A stretch of 64,000 nucleotides of DNA from Thalassospira lucentensis MCCC 1A00383 = DSM 14000 (GCF_000421265.1 NZ_ATWN01000014.1:1-64000), one strand, 5' to 3'. Positions 16,152-25,037 are shown, numbered from the stretch's first letter. The notes: a model not told the origin generated them from the sequence alone. Numbers and translations are program-made.

Positions 16152-17774
16152 ATGGCTCAATTCATAAACAACAAAGACGCAACCGTTACCGAGGCCATCG
16201 ACGGCGTAATCAAAGCTTCTGGCGGTAAGCTGGCAAGGATTGACGGCTATCCGCACATTCGTGTTGTGGTTCGTAACGATTGGGATAAATCCAAAGTGGC
16301 GCTTGTTTCCGGTGGTGGATCGGGACACGAACCGGCACATGCCGGGTTTGTCGGGGCGGGGATGTTGACCGCAGCCGTGTGCGGCGATGTCTTTGCATCA
16401 CCATCGGTTGACGCGGTTCTTGCCGGGATTCTGTCAGTCACGGGACCGGCAGGATGCTTGCTGATTGTCAAAAACTATACGGGTGACCGGTTGAATTTCG
16501 GACTGGCCGCCGAACGTGCGCGTGCGTTTGGGCTTAAGGTCAGCATTGTTATTGTCGATGATGACATTGCGCTGCCCGACCTGCCGCAGCCGCGCGGTCT
16601 TGCGGGTACGCTTTTTGTTCATAAAATCGCGGGTGCGATGGCCGAAAGCGGTGCGTCGCTTGAGGATATCACGACGACGGCCGAACGCGTGATTGACGGC
16701 ACAAAGTCGATTGGCATGTCGCTTGACACCTGTACGGTGCCGGGATCACCAAAGGAAAACCGCATTGGTGCGGGTAAGGCCGAGTTGGGGCTTGGCATCC
16801 ATGGTGAAGCAGGTGCGCAGCAGATCGATTATCACAACGCAGAACAGGCGATGGCGGCGGTGACGGCCAAGCTTGCCGCAGTGATGGAAAACAAACCGCA
16901 TGTGGTGTTGCTCAACAATCTTGGTGGAACATCTGTGCTTGAGATGGCGATCCTGACAAACGATTTGACCAAATCGTCTATCGCCAAGAACCTGAAGATG
17001 ATTGTTGGACCTGCAGCGATGATGACATCTCTCGATATGCGCGGGTTCTCGGTCTCGGTCTATCCGCTGAGTGCGGAGGACCATGCATGGCTATCGGCCC
17101 CATGTGCGCCATCGGCTTGGCCGGGGTGTACACCAATTAAGCCGGTCAGCATCATCGAACTTCCTGATGGATTGACGCCGATCCAGCCGATTCCGTCCGA
17201 GCATGCACAAACGGCGGCCTTTCTGACCAAGTGCTGCCAAATCCTGATCAACGCCGAAGTTGACCTAAACGGGCTTGATGCCAAGTCAGGCGACGGTGAT
17301 ACGGGTTCGACATTGGCCGGGGCGGCGCGTGCTTTGATCGGCGCACTCGACCGTCTTCCGCTGGCCGACCACACCCAGCTTTTGCGTGCGATCGGGCAGG
17401 AACTTAGCCAGACAATGGGCGGGTCTTCCGGTGTTCTTCTCGCCATTTTCTTTACAGCGGCAGGCGACGCGGCATCAAGCGGCCGGGCCATGGTTGCTGC
17501 CCTTAAGGACGGACTTGAACGCATGCAGCAGATCGGCGGTGCGCAATTGGGGGATCGGACCATGGTCGATGCCTTGAAACCGGCACTCGACGCACTAGAG
17601 ACAAATGGCATGGCGGATGCTGCCAGTGCTGCGCGCAAAGGGGCGGTGCATACCTCAACCATCGTTAAGGCCAAGGCAGGACGCGCATCCTATATCAATG
17701 CGGAACAGCTCGAAGGGCATATCGATCCGGGTGCCGAAGCTGTTGCCCGGTTGTTCGAACAACTGAGCGATTAG
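16152..17774 (+). CDS. Fused dihydroxyacetone kinase (DhaK-DhaL, ATP-dependent)
   Basis: This 540-residue protein joins a DhaK domain (residues 1-330) to a DhaL domain (about 350-540). In DhaK, GGGSGHEP at 54-61 and H217 (GLGIHGEAG), which covalently binds the substrate carbonyl, are intact. In DhaL, GDGDTG at 380-385 gives the Mg-ATP aspartates. The fused form uses ATP directly, unlike the PTS-dependent split form. It phosphorylates dihydroxyacetone, or a similar short ketose such as erythrulose, in the cytoplasm. It ends the LacI-controlled importer operon and is the main clue to the transported substrate. Confidence 0.92.
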   Translation: MAQFINNKDATVTEAIDGVIKASGGKLARIDGYPHIRVVVRNDWDKSKVALVSGGGSGHEPAHAGFVGAGMLTAAVCGDVFASPSVDAVLAGILSVTGPAGCLLIVKNYTGDRLNFGLAAERARAFGLKVSIVIVDDDIALPDLPQPRGLAGTLFVHKIAGAMAESGASLEDITTTAERVIDGTKSIGMSLDTCTVPGSPKENRIGAGKAELGLGIHGEAGAQQIDYHNAEQAMAAVTAKLAAVMENKPHVVLLNNLGGTSVLEMAILTNDLTKSSIAKNLKMIVGPAAMMTSLDMRGFSVSVYPLSAEDHAWLSAPCAPSAWPGCTPIKPVSIIELPDGLTPIQPIPSEHAQTAAFLTKCCQILINAEVDLNGLDAKSGDGDTGSTLAGAARALIGALDRLPLADHTQLLRAIGQELSQTMGGSSGVLLAIFFTAAGDAASSGRAMVAALKDGLERMQQIGGAQLGDRTMVDALKPALDALETNGMADAASAARKGAVHTSTIVKAKAGRASYINAEQLEGHIDPGAEAVARLFEQLSD

Positions 17775-18218
17775 ATGCCTTAGTGGTTTATCGGCAGACA
17801 CTGTGCTTCAGTGGCATTTCAGTCACTTTTTGGAACTTCCCGGAGGAATGTTCCACGGGAGAATGATCAGATCTTGGTCATCTTACGCGGTAACGTTATC
17901 CGAACATACGGTTATGTTTTTACGCCCAATTAGCTGTTTGACGTCGAGGATTGATACAAAATTAGGTTCTTTGGGAAGTAGGAGATTGACCGAGCTAGGA
18001 CTTGAGATCGCGTTCGAGGATTTCAGTTGAGCCACAAAAATTATAGAGATTAACTGTGCAATTGACGCCACGTTTATTAGACGTGTAGCGACAATGGTTG
18101 CGGTTGAGAGTCCTGAGCCCGCATTTTAGGTGTCAAAACGGATGTTATTGGAAATAATCCAATGTATTAGAATATATCGGGTTCGCCGGTGAGCCGTAGC
18201 TCGGAAGAAATAACAGAG
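17775..18218. other. 444-bp low-GC gap between convergent operons
   Basis: No convincing gene is seen. The stretch is clearly AT-richer than the surrounding operons. It contains a small dyad ATTGGA-AATAA-TCCAAT at 18147-18163 and a TAACGTTA-centred palindrome near 17889-17901. No hairpin with a T-run for either converging transcript is obvious. Decayed DNA is possible. Confidence 0.5.
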
Positions 18219-19058
18219 TCATAAATGCTCAATGTTCCAGATGCGTTTAGCATTGCCGCTGGCAAATGCGGCGCGTTCGGTTTCTGATGCCCCTGCAATC
18301 AGGGCCTGCGTTGCGGCCATCCATTGGTCCAGCGACGAATTCAGCGTGCAAACCGGGCTGTCTGATCCCCACAGCACACGACCCCAGCCAAAACTTTCAA
18401 TAATATGTTCGACATAGGGGCGCAGCGTCTCAAGCGTCCAGTCGGGGGCGGCATAGGCCGAAATGCCAGAAATTTTTGCATTTACATGCGGGCGTTCAGC
18501 AAGGCGTGTGATTGATTTTTCCCAATCTTTGTACCCATCCCCGGCAATGTCAGGGACACCGCAATGGTCGAGAACGAAGGCCGTATTGGGGCAGGCATCG
18601 GCAAGATCGATTGCCAATTCAAGTTGGCGTTGGCTGACACAGATGTCAAAGGGCAGGCCCTTTTTACCGATCAGTCCAACGTTCGCACGAAAGCCGGTGT
18701 CTTGTGAGAGTTCATCAGGAACGACGTGTAATACGCGGCGGATGCCTTTGACCACTTTCGGATCGAGGCGATCGAGGAAGCTGGTAAAATCTTCTGCTTC
18801 GGGCCGGGCCGATGAAATGGCCCCGCGCATCAAACTCCCCGGTCGCGCCATCAGGTCGGCGACAAAGGCGTTTTCTGTTTCGATAAATTCCGGCGCGCAA
18901 TCAACTTCCATGTGCAGGACACCTGAAATGCCAATCCGTTTGGCCGTGCTTTCATACTCATCATAGGTCCAGTCACGGTTGAGCGCGGGGACATCCGTCA
19001 ACCAAGGGTATGTGATGAGTTGACGGGAAACCAGATGAAGATGGGTGTCGATAAACAT
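18219..19058 (-). CDS. Amidohydrolase-family sugar lactonase (L-fuconolactonase type)
   Basis: This 279-residue protein is a cog3618-type amidohydrolase. It has the N-terminal metal motif H6-L-H8, K104 in VKGIRRV, H165 in VLDHCGVPD and D233 in WGSDSPV. Relatives hydrolyse L-fucono-1,4-lactone, or 2-pyrone dicarboxylate lactone, in the cytoplasm. It is divergent from the ABC importer that leads the fucose-type operon, sharing a 237-bp promoter region. AGAGGAA precedes the ATG. Confidence 0.88.
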   Translation of the reverse strand: MFIDTHLHLVSRQLITYPWLTDVPALNRDWTYDEYESTAKRIGISGVLHMEVDCAPEFIETENAFVADLMARPGSLMRGAISSARPEAEDFTSFLDRLDPKVVKGIRRVLHVVPDELSQDTGFRANVGLIGKKGLPFDICVSQRQLELAIDLADACPNTAFVLDHCGVPDIAGDGYKDWEKSITRLAERPHVNAKISGISAYAAPDWTLETLRPYVEHIIESFGWGRVLWGSDSPVCTLNSSLDQWMAATQALIAGASETERAAFASGNAKRIWNIEHL

Positions 19059-19121
19059 GAAGGTTCCTCTTTGTCCTGATCTTTTTTGCGTGGCCTTATT
19101 GGGGATTTTACGTGGGATATG

Positions 19122-19133
19122 CAGGATATCCTG
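19122..19133. repeat. 12-bp perfect palindrome CAGGATATCCTG, copy 2
   Basis: This is identical to 9230-9241. Here it lies 63 bp upstream of the lactonase start inside a divergent promoter region, where it could act as an operator. Confidence 0.6.
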
Positions 19134-19163
19134 TGTTTTTTCACGGGCTAAGCGATTTCTTTG

Positions 19164-19198
19164 GTGAGTTCAACTTGACTCACTATCGAAGTCAAGTT
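19164..19198. promoter_or_regulatory. Overlapping inverted repeats in the fucose-type divergent promoter
   Basis: AACTTGACT at 19172-19180 pairs with AGTCAAGTT at 19190-19198 (9-bp perfect arms, 9-nt spacer). A second dyad, GTGAGT at 19164-19169 with ACTCAC at 19178-19183, overlaps it. The pair sits about 100 bp upstream of the binding-protein start and is the best operator candidate for the IclR protein encoded further along, or for another sugar regulator. Confidence 0.65.
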
Positions 19199-19295
19199 TA
19201 AATATAAAAGATGCTTCCGAATATGAAATTAACAAAATAACGGCAGCGGAAGCCAAAGCCAGTTGGAGAAGACCGTTCCATTTAGGGAGGAAATA

Positions 19296-20624
19296 GTGAG
19301 AACGTTTTTAAAGGGCGCGTCGAGCGCCATACTTGCCACAGCGGCAGCGGTAACCGCAGTTGTCAGCGTCAGTAGCATCGGACAGGCGGCTGAATTTGAT
19401 GGGGTGACCATCGAAGCCAAACTGATCGGTGGGCAGCAATATGAAGCACTTTATGCCCGCATTCCTGAATGGGAAGCCGCGACCGGCGCAAAAGTGAACA
19501 TCATATCCAAGAAGAACCACTTCGAACTGGATAAGGAATTCAAGTCCGACATTGCAGCAGGCACGACCGACTGGTGTGTTGGATCGAACCACTCATCCTT
19601 CGCGTCCCAGTATTCGGCACTTTATACCGACCTGGGCGACTTGGTGAGCAAGGATACGGTTGCCGAGTTTGTGCAGGCCAACATCAAAGCCGCCACTTTT
19701 GACGGCAAGCTGGTCATGCTGCCGCGTGCTCAGTTTGATGTTTCGGCACTTTACTATCAGAAAGACCTTTATGAAGACGCCGAGAAGGCCGCGGCATTCG
19801 AAGACAAGTACGGCTATCCGCTTGCTGTGCCCGAAACCTGGGCGCAGGTAAAAGATCAGGCGATCTTCTTTGCGGATCCGCCGAACTTCTATGGCACCCA
19901 GTATGCCGGTAAAGACGAAGCCATCGTTGGTCGTTATTACGAAATGGTCGTTGCCGAAGGCGGCAAGCTGTTTAACGACGACTTCTCGCCGGCTTTCAAT
20001 TCCGAAGAAGGCAAACGCGCCTTGCAGTGGTTTGTTGATCTGTATGACGCAGGCGCGGTTCCTGCTGGTACGACCAACTATCTTTGGGATGACCTTGGAA
20101 ACGGGTTCGCATCCGGGACAATCGGATTAAACCTTGATTGGCCGGGCTGGGCCGGGTTCTTTAACGATCCGTCAGCATCGAAAGTTGCCGGTAATGTTGG
20201 TGTCGCCCCGGCACCCAAGGGTTCGGCTGGTGTGCGTACCGGTTGGTCCGGGTTCCATGGTTTCTCTGTAACCGAAGATTGCGAAAACAAGGAAGCAGCG
20301 GCGTCACTTGTTGACTTCCTGACCAACGAAGACAGTCAGAAACTTGAAAGTGCAGCTGGTCCATTGCCGTCACGAACCGCTGTTTGGGATTACGTTTCCG
20401 AACAGGCAAAAGGCGATCCGTATCGCAGCGAAGTTCTGGCAGCGTTCAAGGAAACGGCTGCAACCGCATTTGCGGTGCCGCCAACCCCGCTTTGGGTTGA
20501 AACCACCAACATCATCTATCCTGAACTTCAGGCCGCCATTCTTGGTGACAAAACCGTTGATGAGGCGCTTGCCGATGCGCAAGACTCCGTTGACGAGTTG
20601 ATGCAGGAAGAAGGCGTCTACTAA
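19296..20624 (+). CDS. ABC importer family-1 solute-binding protein (fucose-type locus)
   Basis: This 442-residue protein has a long signal peptide (cleavage after QAA near residue 31) and a family-1 binding-protein fold. The start is GTG at 19296, fixed by AGGGAGGAAATA directly upstream; the frame is open 11 codons further without any such site. It is first in an operon with two permeases, an ATPase and the sugar-oxidation enzymes. Ligand is predicted to be L-fucose or a similar sugar from the pathway genes. Confidence 0.9.
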   Translation: MRTFLKGASSAILATAAAVTAVVSVSSIGQAAEFDGVTIEAKLIGGQQYEALYARIPEWEAATGAKVNIISKKNHFELDKEFKSDIAAGTTDWCVGSNHSSFASQYSALYTDLGDLVSKDTVAEFVQANIKAATFDGKLVMLPRAQFDVSALYYQKDLYEDAEKAAAFEDKYGYPLAVPETWAQVKDQAIFFADPPNFYGTQYAGKDEAIVGRYYEMVVAEGGKLFNDDFSPAFNSEEGKRALQWFVDLYDAGAVPAGTTNYLWDDLGNGFASGTIGLNLDWPGWAGFFNDPSASKVAGNVGVAPAPKGSAGVRTGWSGFHGFSVTEDCENKEAAASLVDFLTNEDSQKLESAAGPLPSRTAVWDYVSEQAKGDPYRSEVLAAFKETAATAFAVPPTPLWVETTNIIYPELQAAILGDKTVDEALADAQDSVDELMQEEGVY

Positions 20625-20633
20625 GCCAGAAAT

Positions 20634-20667
20634 ACCGGACGGCATGGTTTTGTCTGTGTCGTCCGGT
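20634..20667 (+). terminator. Intercistronic hairpin after the second binding-protein gene
   Basis: ACCGGACG at 20634-20641 pairs with CGTCCGGT at 20660-20667, starting 9 nt after the stop. No T-run follows. It most likely stabilises the binding-protein transcript or attenuates the permease genes. Confidence 0.7.
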
Positions 20668-20726
20668 CCAATCTTCCATCCGCCTGAAATGCACGGGTCA
20701 TCCGTGCCGCTCTACGGGACATCCTC

Positions 20727-21623
20727 ATGAAGCGCTTGAAGCTCCCTCCGTGGTTGGTTCTTTTATTACCAGCCATCATCATTCTATCGGCCGTCGTGCT
20801 GATCCCGCTCGTTTTCTCGCTCTATTCGAGTTTCACGTCCTATCGGCTGACCCGGCCAGACAGTATTTTTAACTGGGTCGGATTGTTTAACTACGAAAAA
20901 GCCGTGACCGATGTGAAGTTCTGGGCCGCTTTCGGGCGAACCGTTCTGTTGCTGGCCGTGGCCCTTAATCTTGAGATGCTGCTGGGCCTTGGTCTTGCGC
21001 TGATGGTGTCGAAAGTCACCAGCGGCCAACGCCTTTTGCGCACGATGATGATGTTCCCGATGATGTTCTCGCCGATCCTGGTCGGTTTCCAGTTCAAGTT
21101 CATCTTTAACGACAATGTCGGTCTTGTGAACAATGCGCTTCAGTCGCTGGGCATTACCGATCAGGCCATCCCATGGTTGGTCGATGGCAACCTTGCGATG
21201 TTTTCGATCATCTTTGCGGAAGTCTGGACGGCAACATCGGTGTTTGGGATTCTCATTCTTGCCGGGCTTTATGCCATTCCACGCGATCCGCTCGAAGCTG
21301 CGAAGGTTGACGGCTGTACGTCTTTGCAATCTTTTCGCTATGTGACATTGCCGTTTTTGATGCCGTTCATATACATCGCGATGGCGATCCGGTCGCTGGA
21401 TGTGGCGCGCGCCTATGACATCGTTCAGATCATGACAAATGGGGGGCCTGCACGCCGGACAGAGCTTTTGTGGACCCTGATTGGCCGGACGGGTTATGTC
21501 GATGCGCGCATGGGGTATGCCAATGCGATGGGCTATATCTCGATCTTTCTCGCGATCTTCTTCACCGTGTATTTCTTTAAGAAACTGACACAGTCCCGGC
21601 GTGAACTTGGGATGGGGGCGTAA
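20727..21623 (+). CDS. ABC sugar permease, MalF-like (fucose-type locus)
   Basis: This 298-residue inner-membrane protein has six predicted helices and the EAA loop DPLEAAKVDGCTSLQSFRYV. It forms the import pore with the following MalG-like protein. It is 102 bp after the binding-protein stop, behind a hairpin, and 3 bp before the next permease. Confidence 0.92.
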   Translation: MKRLKLPPWLVLLLPAIIILSAVVLIPLVFSLYSSFTSYRLTRPDSIFNWVGLFNYEKAVTDVKFWAAFGRTVLLLAVALNLEMLLGLGLALMVSKVTSGQRLLRTMMMFPMMFSPILVGFQFKFIFNDNVGLVNNALQSLGITDQAIPWLVDGNLAMFSIIFAEVWTATSVFGILILAGLYAIPRDPLEAAKVDGCTSLQSFRYVTLPFLMPFIYIAMAIRSLDVARAYDIVQIMTNGGPARRTELLWTLIGRTGYVDARMGYANAMGYISIFLAIFFTVYFFKKLTQSRRELGMGA

Positions 21624-21626
21624 GCA

Positions 21627-22493
21627 ATGGCGACCAATATGAACCACCGCATCCGCCGTCATTCCCTTAAGGGATTGCATTTCTTTGGTTTGTTTTCCGC
21701 GATGATGGTCCTGTGTGTGCCGGGGCTCTGGATCGTGTTGAATTCTTTCCGTCCAACGGTCGAGATCATGGCAAAACCGCCTGTCTGGATCCCCAACGAG
21801 CTGAACCTTGACCATTACCGCGCAATGTTTGGCGGGATTGGCGAGGGGGGCGTACCTGTCCTGACTTATTTTACCAACTCGCTGATCATTTCGGTGACCT
21901 CGACTGTGATCGCGATCTTGATCGGGATGGCGGGGGGCTATGCCTTTGCCCGGTATAAATTCAAGTTCAAGGGCGGCGTGTTTGTCGCCCTGATGGTGAC
22001 GCGTGCAGTGCCCGGCGTGGCGCTATCCTTGCCGCTGTTCATCATCTTTGCGCGGGTTGGCATCATCGATACACATCTGGGTATGGTGATGGCCTATGTC
22101 GCGTTGAATGTGCCCTTTACGATCTGGCTGATTGACGGCTTTTTCAGGCAGGTTCCCCCGGAACTGGCCGAAGCCGCCGAGATCGATGGCTGTACCCGGT
22201 GGCAAGCCTTCTGGCGGGTTGAATTTCCCGTCGCGCGCTCCGGCATTGCTTCTGCTGGTATCTTCGCCTTTTTGACGTCATGGAACGAATATGCGCTGGC
22301 GTCCCAGCTGACGCGTTCGACCACGTCAAAGACGATGCCGGTTGGACTTTTAGATTTCACTTCGGAATTTACCCTTAACTGGGGGGGGATGTGTGCGCTT
22401 GCGGTTTTGATGATTATCCCCGCGCTGATCCTTACTTTCCTCGTGCAGAAACACCTCATAGCCGGCCTGACCTTTGGCGGCGTGAAAGGATAA
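21627..22493 (+). CDS. ABC sugar permease, MalG-like (fucose-type locus)
   Basis: This 288-residue permease has six predicted helices and the EAA loop LAEAAEIDGCTRWQAFWRV. It is the second pore subunit. The ATG at 21627 lies 3 bp after the preceding stop and 4 bp separate its end from the ATPase gene. Confidence 0.92.
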   Translation: MATNMNHRIRRHSLKGLHFFGLFSAMMVLCVPGLWIVLNSFRPTVEIMAKPPVWIPNELNLDHYRAMFGGIGEGGVPVLTYFTNSLIISVTSTVIAILIGMAGGYAFARYKFKFKGGVFVALMVTRAVPGVALSLPLFIIFARVGIIDTHLGMVMAYVALNVPFTIWLIDGFFRQVPPELAEAAEIDGCTRWQAFWRVEFPVARSGIASAGIFAFLTSWNEYALASQLTRSTTSKTMPVGLLDFTSEFTLNWGGMCALAVLMIIPALILTFLVQKHLIAGLTFGGVKG

Positions 22494-22497
22494 GAAA

Positions 22498-23583
22498 ATG
22501 GCGAATGTCACCCTTCGCAATGTGGTGAAGAAATACGGCGTTCTTGAAGTCGTTCATTCCATCAACCTTGAAATCGCCGACAGCGAATTTGTCGTTCTGG
22601 TAGGGCCGTCGGGCTGTGGAAAGTCGACAACACTGCGTATGGTCGCCGGACTTGAAGCGATTTCAGGCGGCGAGGTGCAGATTGGCGGACGGGTTGTTAA
22701 CGACCTTCCGCCGCGCGAACGCAACATCTCGATGGTGTTTCAGAACTACGCGCTCTATCCGCATATGACGGTGCGTGAAAACCTTGGCTTTTCGCTTAAG
22801 GTTGCCAAACAGGCGCAGCCGGTAATCGACGATGCGGTCGACAAGGCGGCAGAAATCCTGTCGCTGACACCGCTTCTGGATCGAAAGCCCGGTGCACTTT
22901 CTGGCGGGCAACGTCAACGTGTGGCGATGGGGCGCGCCATTGTCCGTCACCCGGAAGTCTTCCTGTTTGACGAGCCACTTTCAAACCTTGATGCAAAATT
23001 GCGGACCCAGATGCGGGTCGAGATCAAAAAATTGCATCAGAAATTAAAATCGACCATCATTTACGTCACCCATGATCAGGTCGAGGCCATGACGCTTGCT
23101 GATCGTATTGTCATCATGCGCGACGGCCATATCGAACAGGTCGGAACACCGCTTGAGGTGTTTGAAAATCCATTAAACACCTTTGTTGCAACATTCATCG
23201 GCTCGCCGCCGATGAATCTTTTGGATGCGGTTGTCAAAGACGGGAAGCTCGCGTTTTCCGATGGTACCCTTATTGCCATGCCGCCGGGCTATTCTCAGGC
23301 CGAAGGACAGGCTGTTACCTTTGGTGTACGGGCCGATAACATCATGCCGGTGGGCCACGCGCTTCCGCACGGTGAACATATGGCCGAGGTCGAGATGGAA
23401 GTTAACCTCACCGAGCCATTGGGCACAGAAACACTGCTTTTCTCGGTGCTTGCGGGTAAAGAAGTACAGGCCAAGATGTTCAACCCGCGTCCGGTCCAAA
23501 CTGGCGAGCGTATGACATTCCAGATCATGCTCGACAAATGTCACCTGTTTGACGCCGAAACCGGCGCGGCACTGAAACGCTGA
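22498..23583 (+). CDS. ABC sugar importer ATPase (UgpC/MsmK type)
   Basis: This 361-residue ATPase has Walker A GPSGCGKS near 37-44, signature LSGGQRQ, Walker B VFLFDEP, the D-loop SNLDAKLR and a C-terminal TOBE/MalK domain. Only one ATPase gene is present here, so it should act as a homodimer, unlike the two-ATPase importer of the preceding operon. It ends 9 bp before the dehydratase gene. Confidence 0.94.
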   Translation: MANVTLRNVVKKYGVLEVVHSINLEIADSEFVVLVGPSGCGKSTTLRMVAGLEAISGGEVQIGGRVVNDLPPRERNISMVFQNYALYPHMTVRENLGFSLKVAKQAQPVIDDAVDKAAEILSLTPLLDRKPGALSGGQRQRVAMGRAIVRHPEVFLFDEPLSNLDAKLRTQMRVEIKKLHQKLKSTIIYVTHDQVEAMTLADRIVIMRDGHIEQVGTPLEVFENPLNTFVATFIGSPPMNLLDAVVKDGKLAFSDGTLIAMPPGYSQAEGQAVTFGVRADNIMPVGHALPHGEHMAEVEMEVNLTEPLGTETLLFSVLAGKEVQAKMFNPRPVQTGERMTFQIMLDKCHLFDAETGAALKR

Positions 23584-23592
23584 GGTCATCTG

Positions 23593-24711
23593 ATGGCACG
23601 AATTACACGCGCAAACGCATTTCTGGTCGATCTTGAACCAAAGGTCGTGCGCACCGATGCGATCCAGTCGTTCAAGTCACAAGAAACGATCTTTGTCGTG
23701 CTCCATGACGCGGACGGCGCACAGGGCATGGGATACAGCTACACCATCGGGGATGGCGGCCCATCGGTTCTGGCACTGTTGCAAAAAACGTTACTGCCCC
23801 GCCTGATGGGACAGGACGCAGACCACATCGAAGCCATCTGGCGTGATCTTTTGTTCTGTTCACATGCGACAGCGGTTGGGCCGATCATGTCGCTTGCGCT
23901 TGCGGCGATTGATACGGCCCTTTGGGACATGCGCGGTCACAAAACCAATCTTCCGCTTCATGTTCTGGCGGGTGGGGCCAAAAGTACGGTGCCGATGTAT
24001 ACGACCGAAGGCGGTTGGCTTCACCTGCCGCCAAAGGCACTGGTCGAAGATGCCAAGGCCGCAAAGGCAGACGGCTTTCGCGGATCAAAGGTCAAAATTG
24101 GAACACCAACTGTTTCCGGTGATGCCGCCCGGCTCGAAGCGGTGCGCAGTGCGCTTGGCGATGAGTACGAGATCATGACCGATGCCAATCAGTCGATGAC
24201 CGCGGCCGAGGCAAAACGGCGTGTGCCGATGCTTGAACAGCTTAACATCGCATGGTTCGAAGAACCGTTGCCGTCTGATGATATTGCCGGGCATGCCCGT
24301 TTACAGGCGCAATCGCGTGTTCCCATCGCGGTGGGAGAAAGCCTGTATAGCTTGGGGCAGTTTGCCGACTATATCAGTGCCAATGCGTGCGAGATCGTAC
24401 AGGTCGATGTTGCCCGTGTGGGGGGGATTACGCCGTGGCTTAAGGTCGCACACATGGCCGAAGCACATAACATGTCGGTCTGTCCGCATTTTCTAATGGA
24501 ACTGCATGTCAGTCTTGTCTGTGCCGTGCCCAATGCACCGTGGCTTGAATACATTCCCCAGCTTGAAGACATCGCGGTCCCTATGTCGCGTAAAGGTGGG
24601 ATGGCAGTTGCCCCTGACGCTCCGGGGCTTGGCATCGACTGGGATCACGAAAAACTTGCTGCCCTAACTCTTGCGGGCAGCGCATTCGAAATAAAGGAGG
24701 GGCAGCAATGA
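23593..24711 (+). CDS. Enolase-superfamily sugar-acid dehydratase (mandelate racemase subgroup)
   Basis: This 372-residue protein has the full mandelate-racemase active site: KVK at 166-168, metal ligands D197, E223 and E249, and the D272/H299 dyad. Family members dehydrate sugar acids such as L-fuconate, galactarate or arabinonate to 2-keto-3-deoxy acids. In this context L-fuconate dehydratase is the most natural role. However, a second, unrelated dehydratase of the UxaA family is encoded later in the same operon, so one of them may take another acid. Its stop overlaps the mutarotase start by 4 bp. Confidence 0.85.
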   Translation: MARITRANAFLVDLEPKVVRTDAIQSFKSQETIFVVLHDADGAQGMGYSYTIGDGGPSVLALLQKTLLPRLMGQDADHIEAIWRDLLFCSHATAVGPIMSLALAAIDTALWDMRGHKTNLPLHVLAGGAKSTVPMYTTEGGWLHLPPKALVEDAKAAKADGFRGSKVKIGTPTVSGDAARLEAVRSALGDEYEIMTDANQSMTAAEAKRRVPMLEQLNIAWFEEPLPSDDIAGHARLQAQSRVPIAVGESLYSLGQFADYISANACEIVQVDVARVGGITPWLKVAHMAEAHNMSVCPHFLMELHVSLVCAVPNAPWLEYIPQLEDIAVPMSRKGGMAVAPDAPGLGIDWDHEKLAALTLAGSAFEIKEGQQ

Positions 24712-25037
24712 ACCGCCACGGACAACTGATTGGCATTGGTGAGGATGCCATCGCGGAATACAAGCGTCTTCATGCCGATGCATGGCCCGGCGTGCTTGCC
24801 AAGATTTCCGCATGCAATATCCGCAATTATTCAATTTTCCTGAAAGAACCGGAAAACCTGCTGTTTGCCTATTTCGAATATGTCGGCACGGATTTTGATG
24901 CCGACATGGCAAAAATGGCGGCTGATCCCGAAACACAGCGCTGGTGGTCTTTCTGTGAACCGCTACAGCGTCCACTTGAAAGCCGCAACGAAGGCGAATG
25001 GTGGGCCGAGATGGAGGAGGTATTTCATCATGACTGA
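24708..25037 (+). CDS. L-rhamnose/L-fucose-type mutarotase (RhaM family)
   Basis: This 109-residue protein matches the RhaM/DUF718 fold. It has the catalytic-type histidine in RLHADAWPGV, the IRNYSIFL strand, and the aromatic WWSFCEP motif. It interconverts anomers of a 6-deoxy sugar so that the dehydrogenase gets the right form. Coupling to genes on both sides (4-bp and 8-bp overlaps) supports a role in the first step after import. Campylobacter fucose loci also use a RhaM-type mutarotase. Confidence 0.88.
   Translation: MNRHGQLIGIGEDAIAEYKRLHADAWPGVLAKISACNIRNYSIFLKEPENLLFAYFEYVGTDFDADMAKMAADPETQRWWSFCEPLQRPLESRNEGEWWAEMEEVFHHD

Noticed and set aside
17889..17901. TAACGTTA-centred palindrome resembling a LacI-family operator
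   Set aside because: It lies between two converging gene ends where no promoter is expected, is a single copy and differs from the operators at 10421-10466.
17803..18071. Short frames on both strands in the gap after the dihydroxyacetone kinase gene
   Set aside because: Neither has a ribosome-binding site, protein similarity I recognise or neighbour coupling.
20784..21815. 343-codon open frame antisense to the permease genes
   Set aside because: It mirrors the reading frame of clear permease genes, is rich in His, Arg and Gln from reversed hydrophobic codons and has no start signals.
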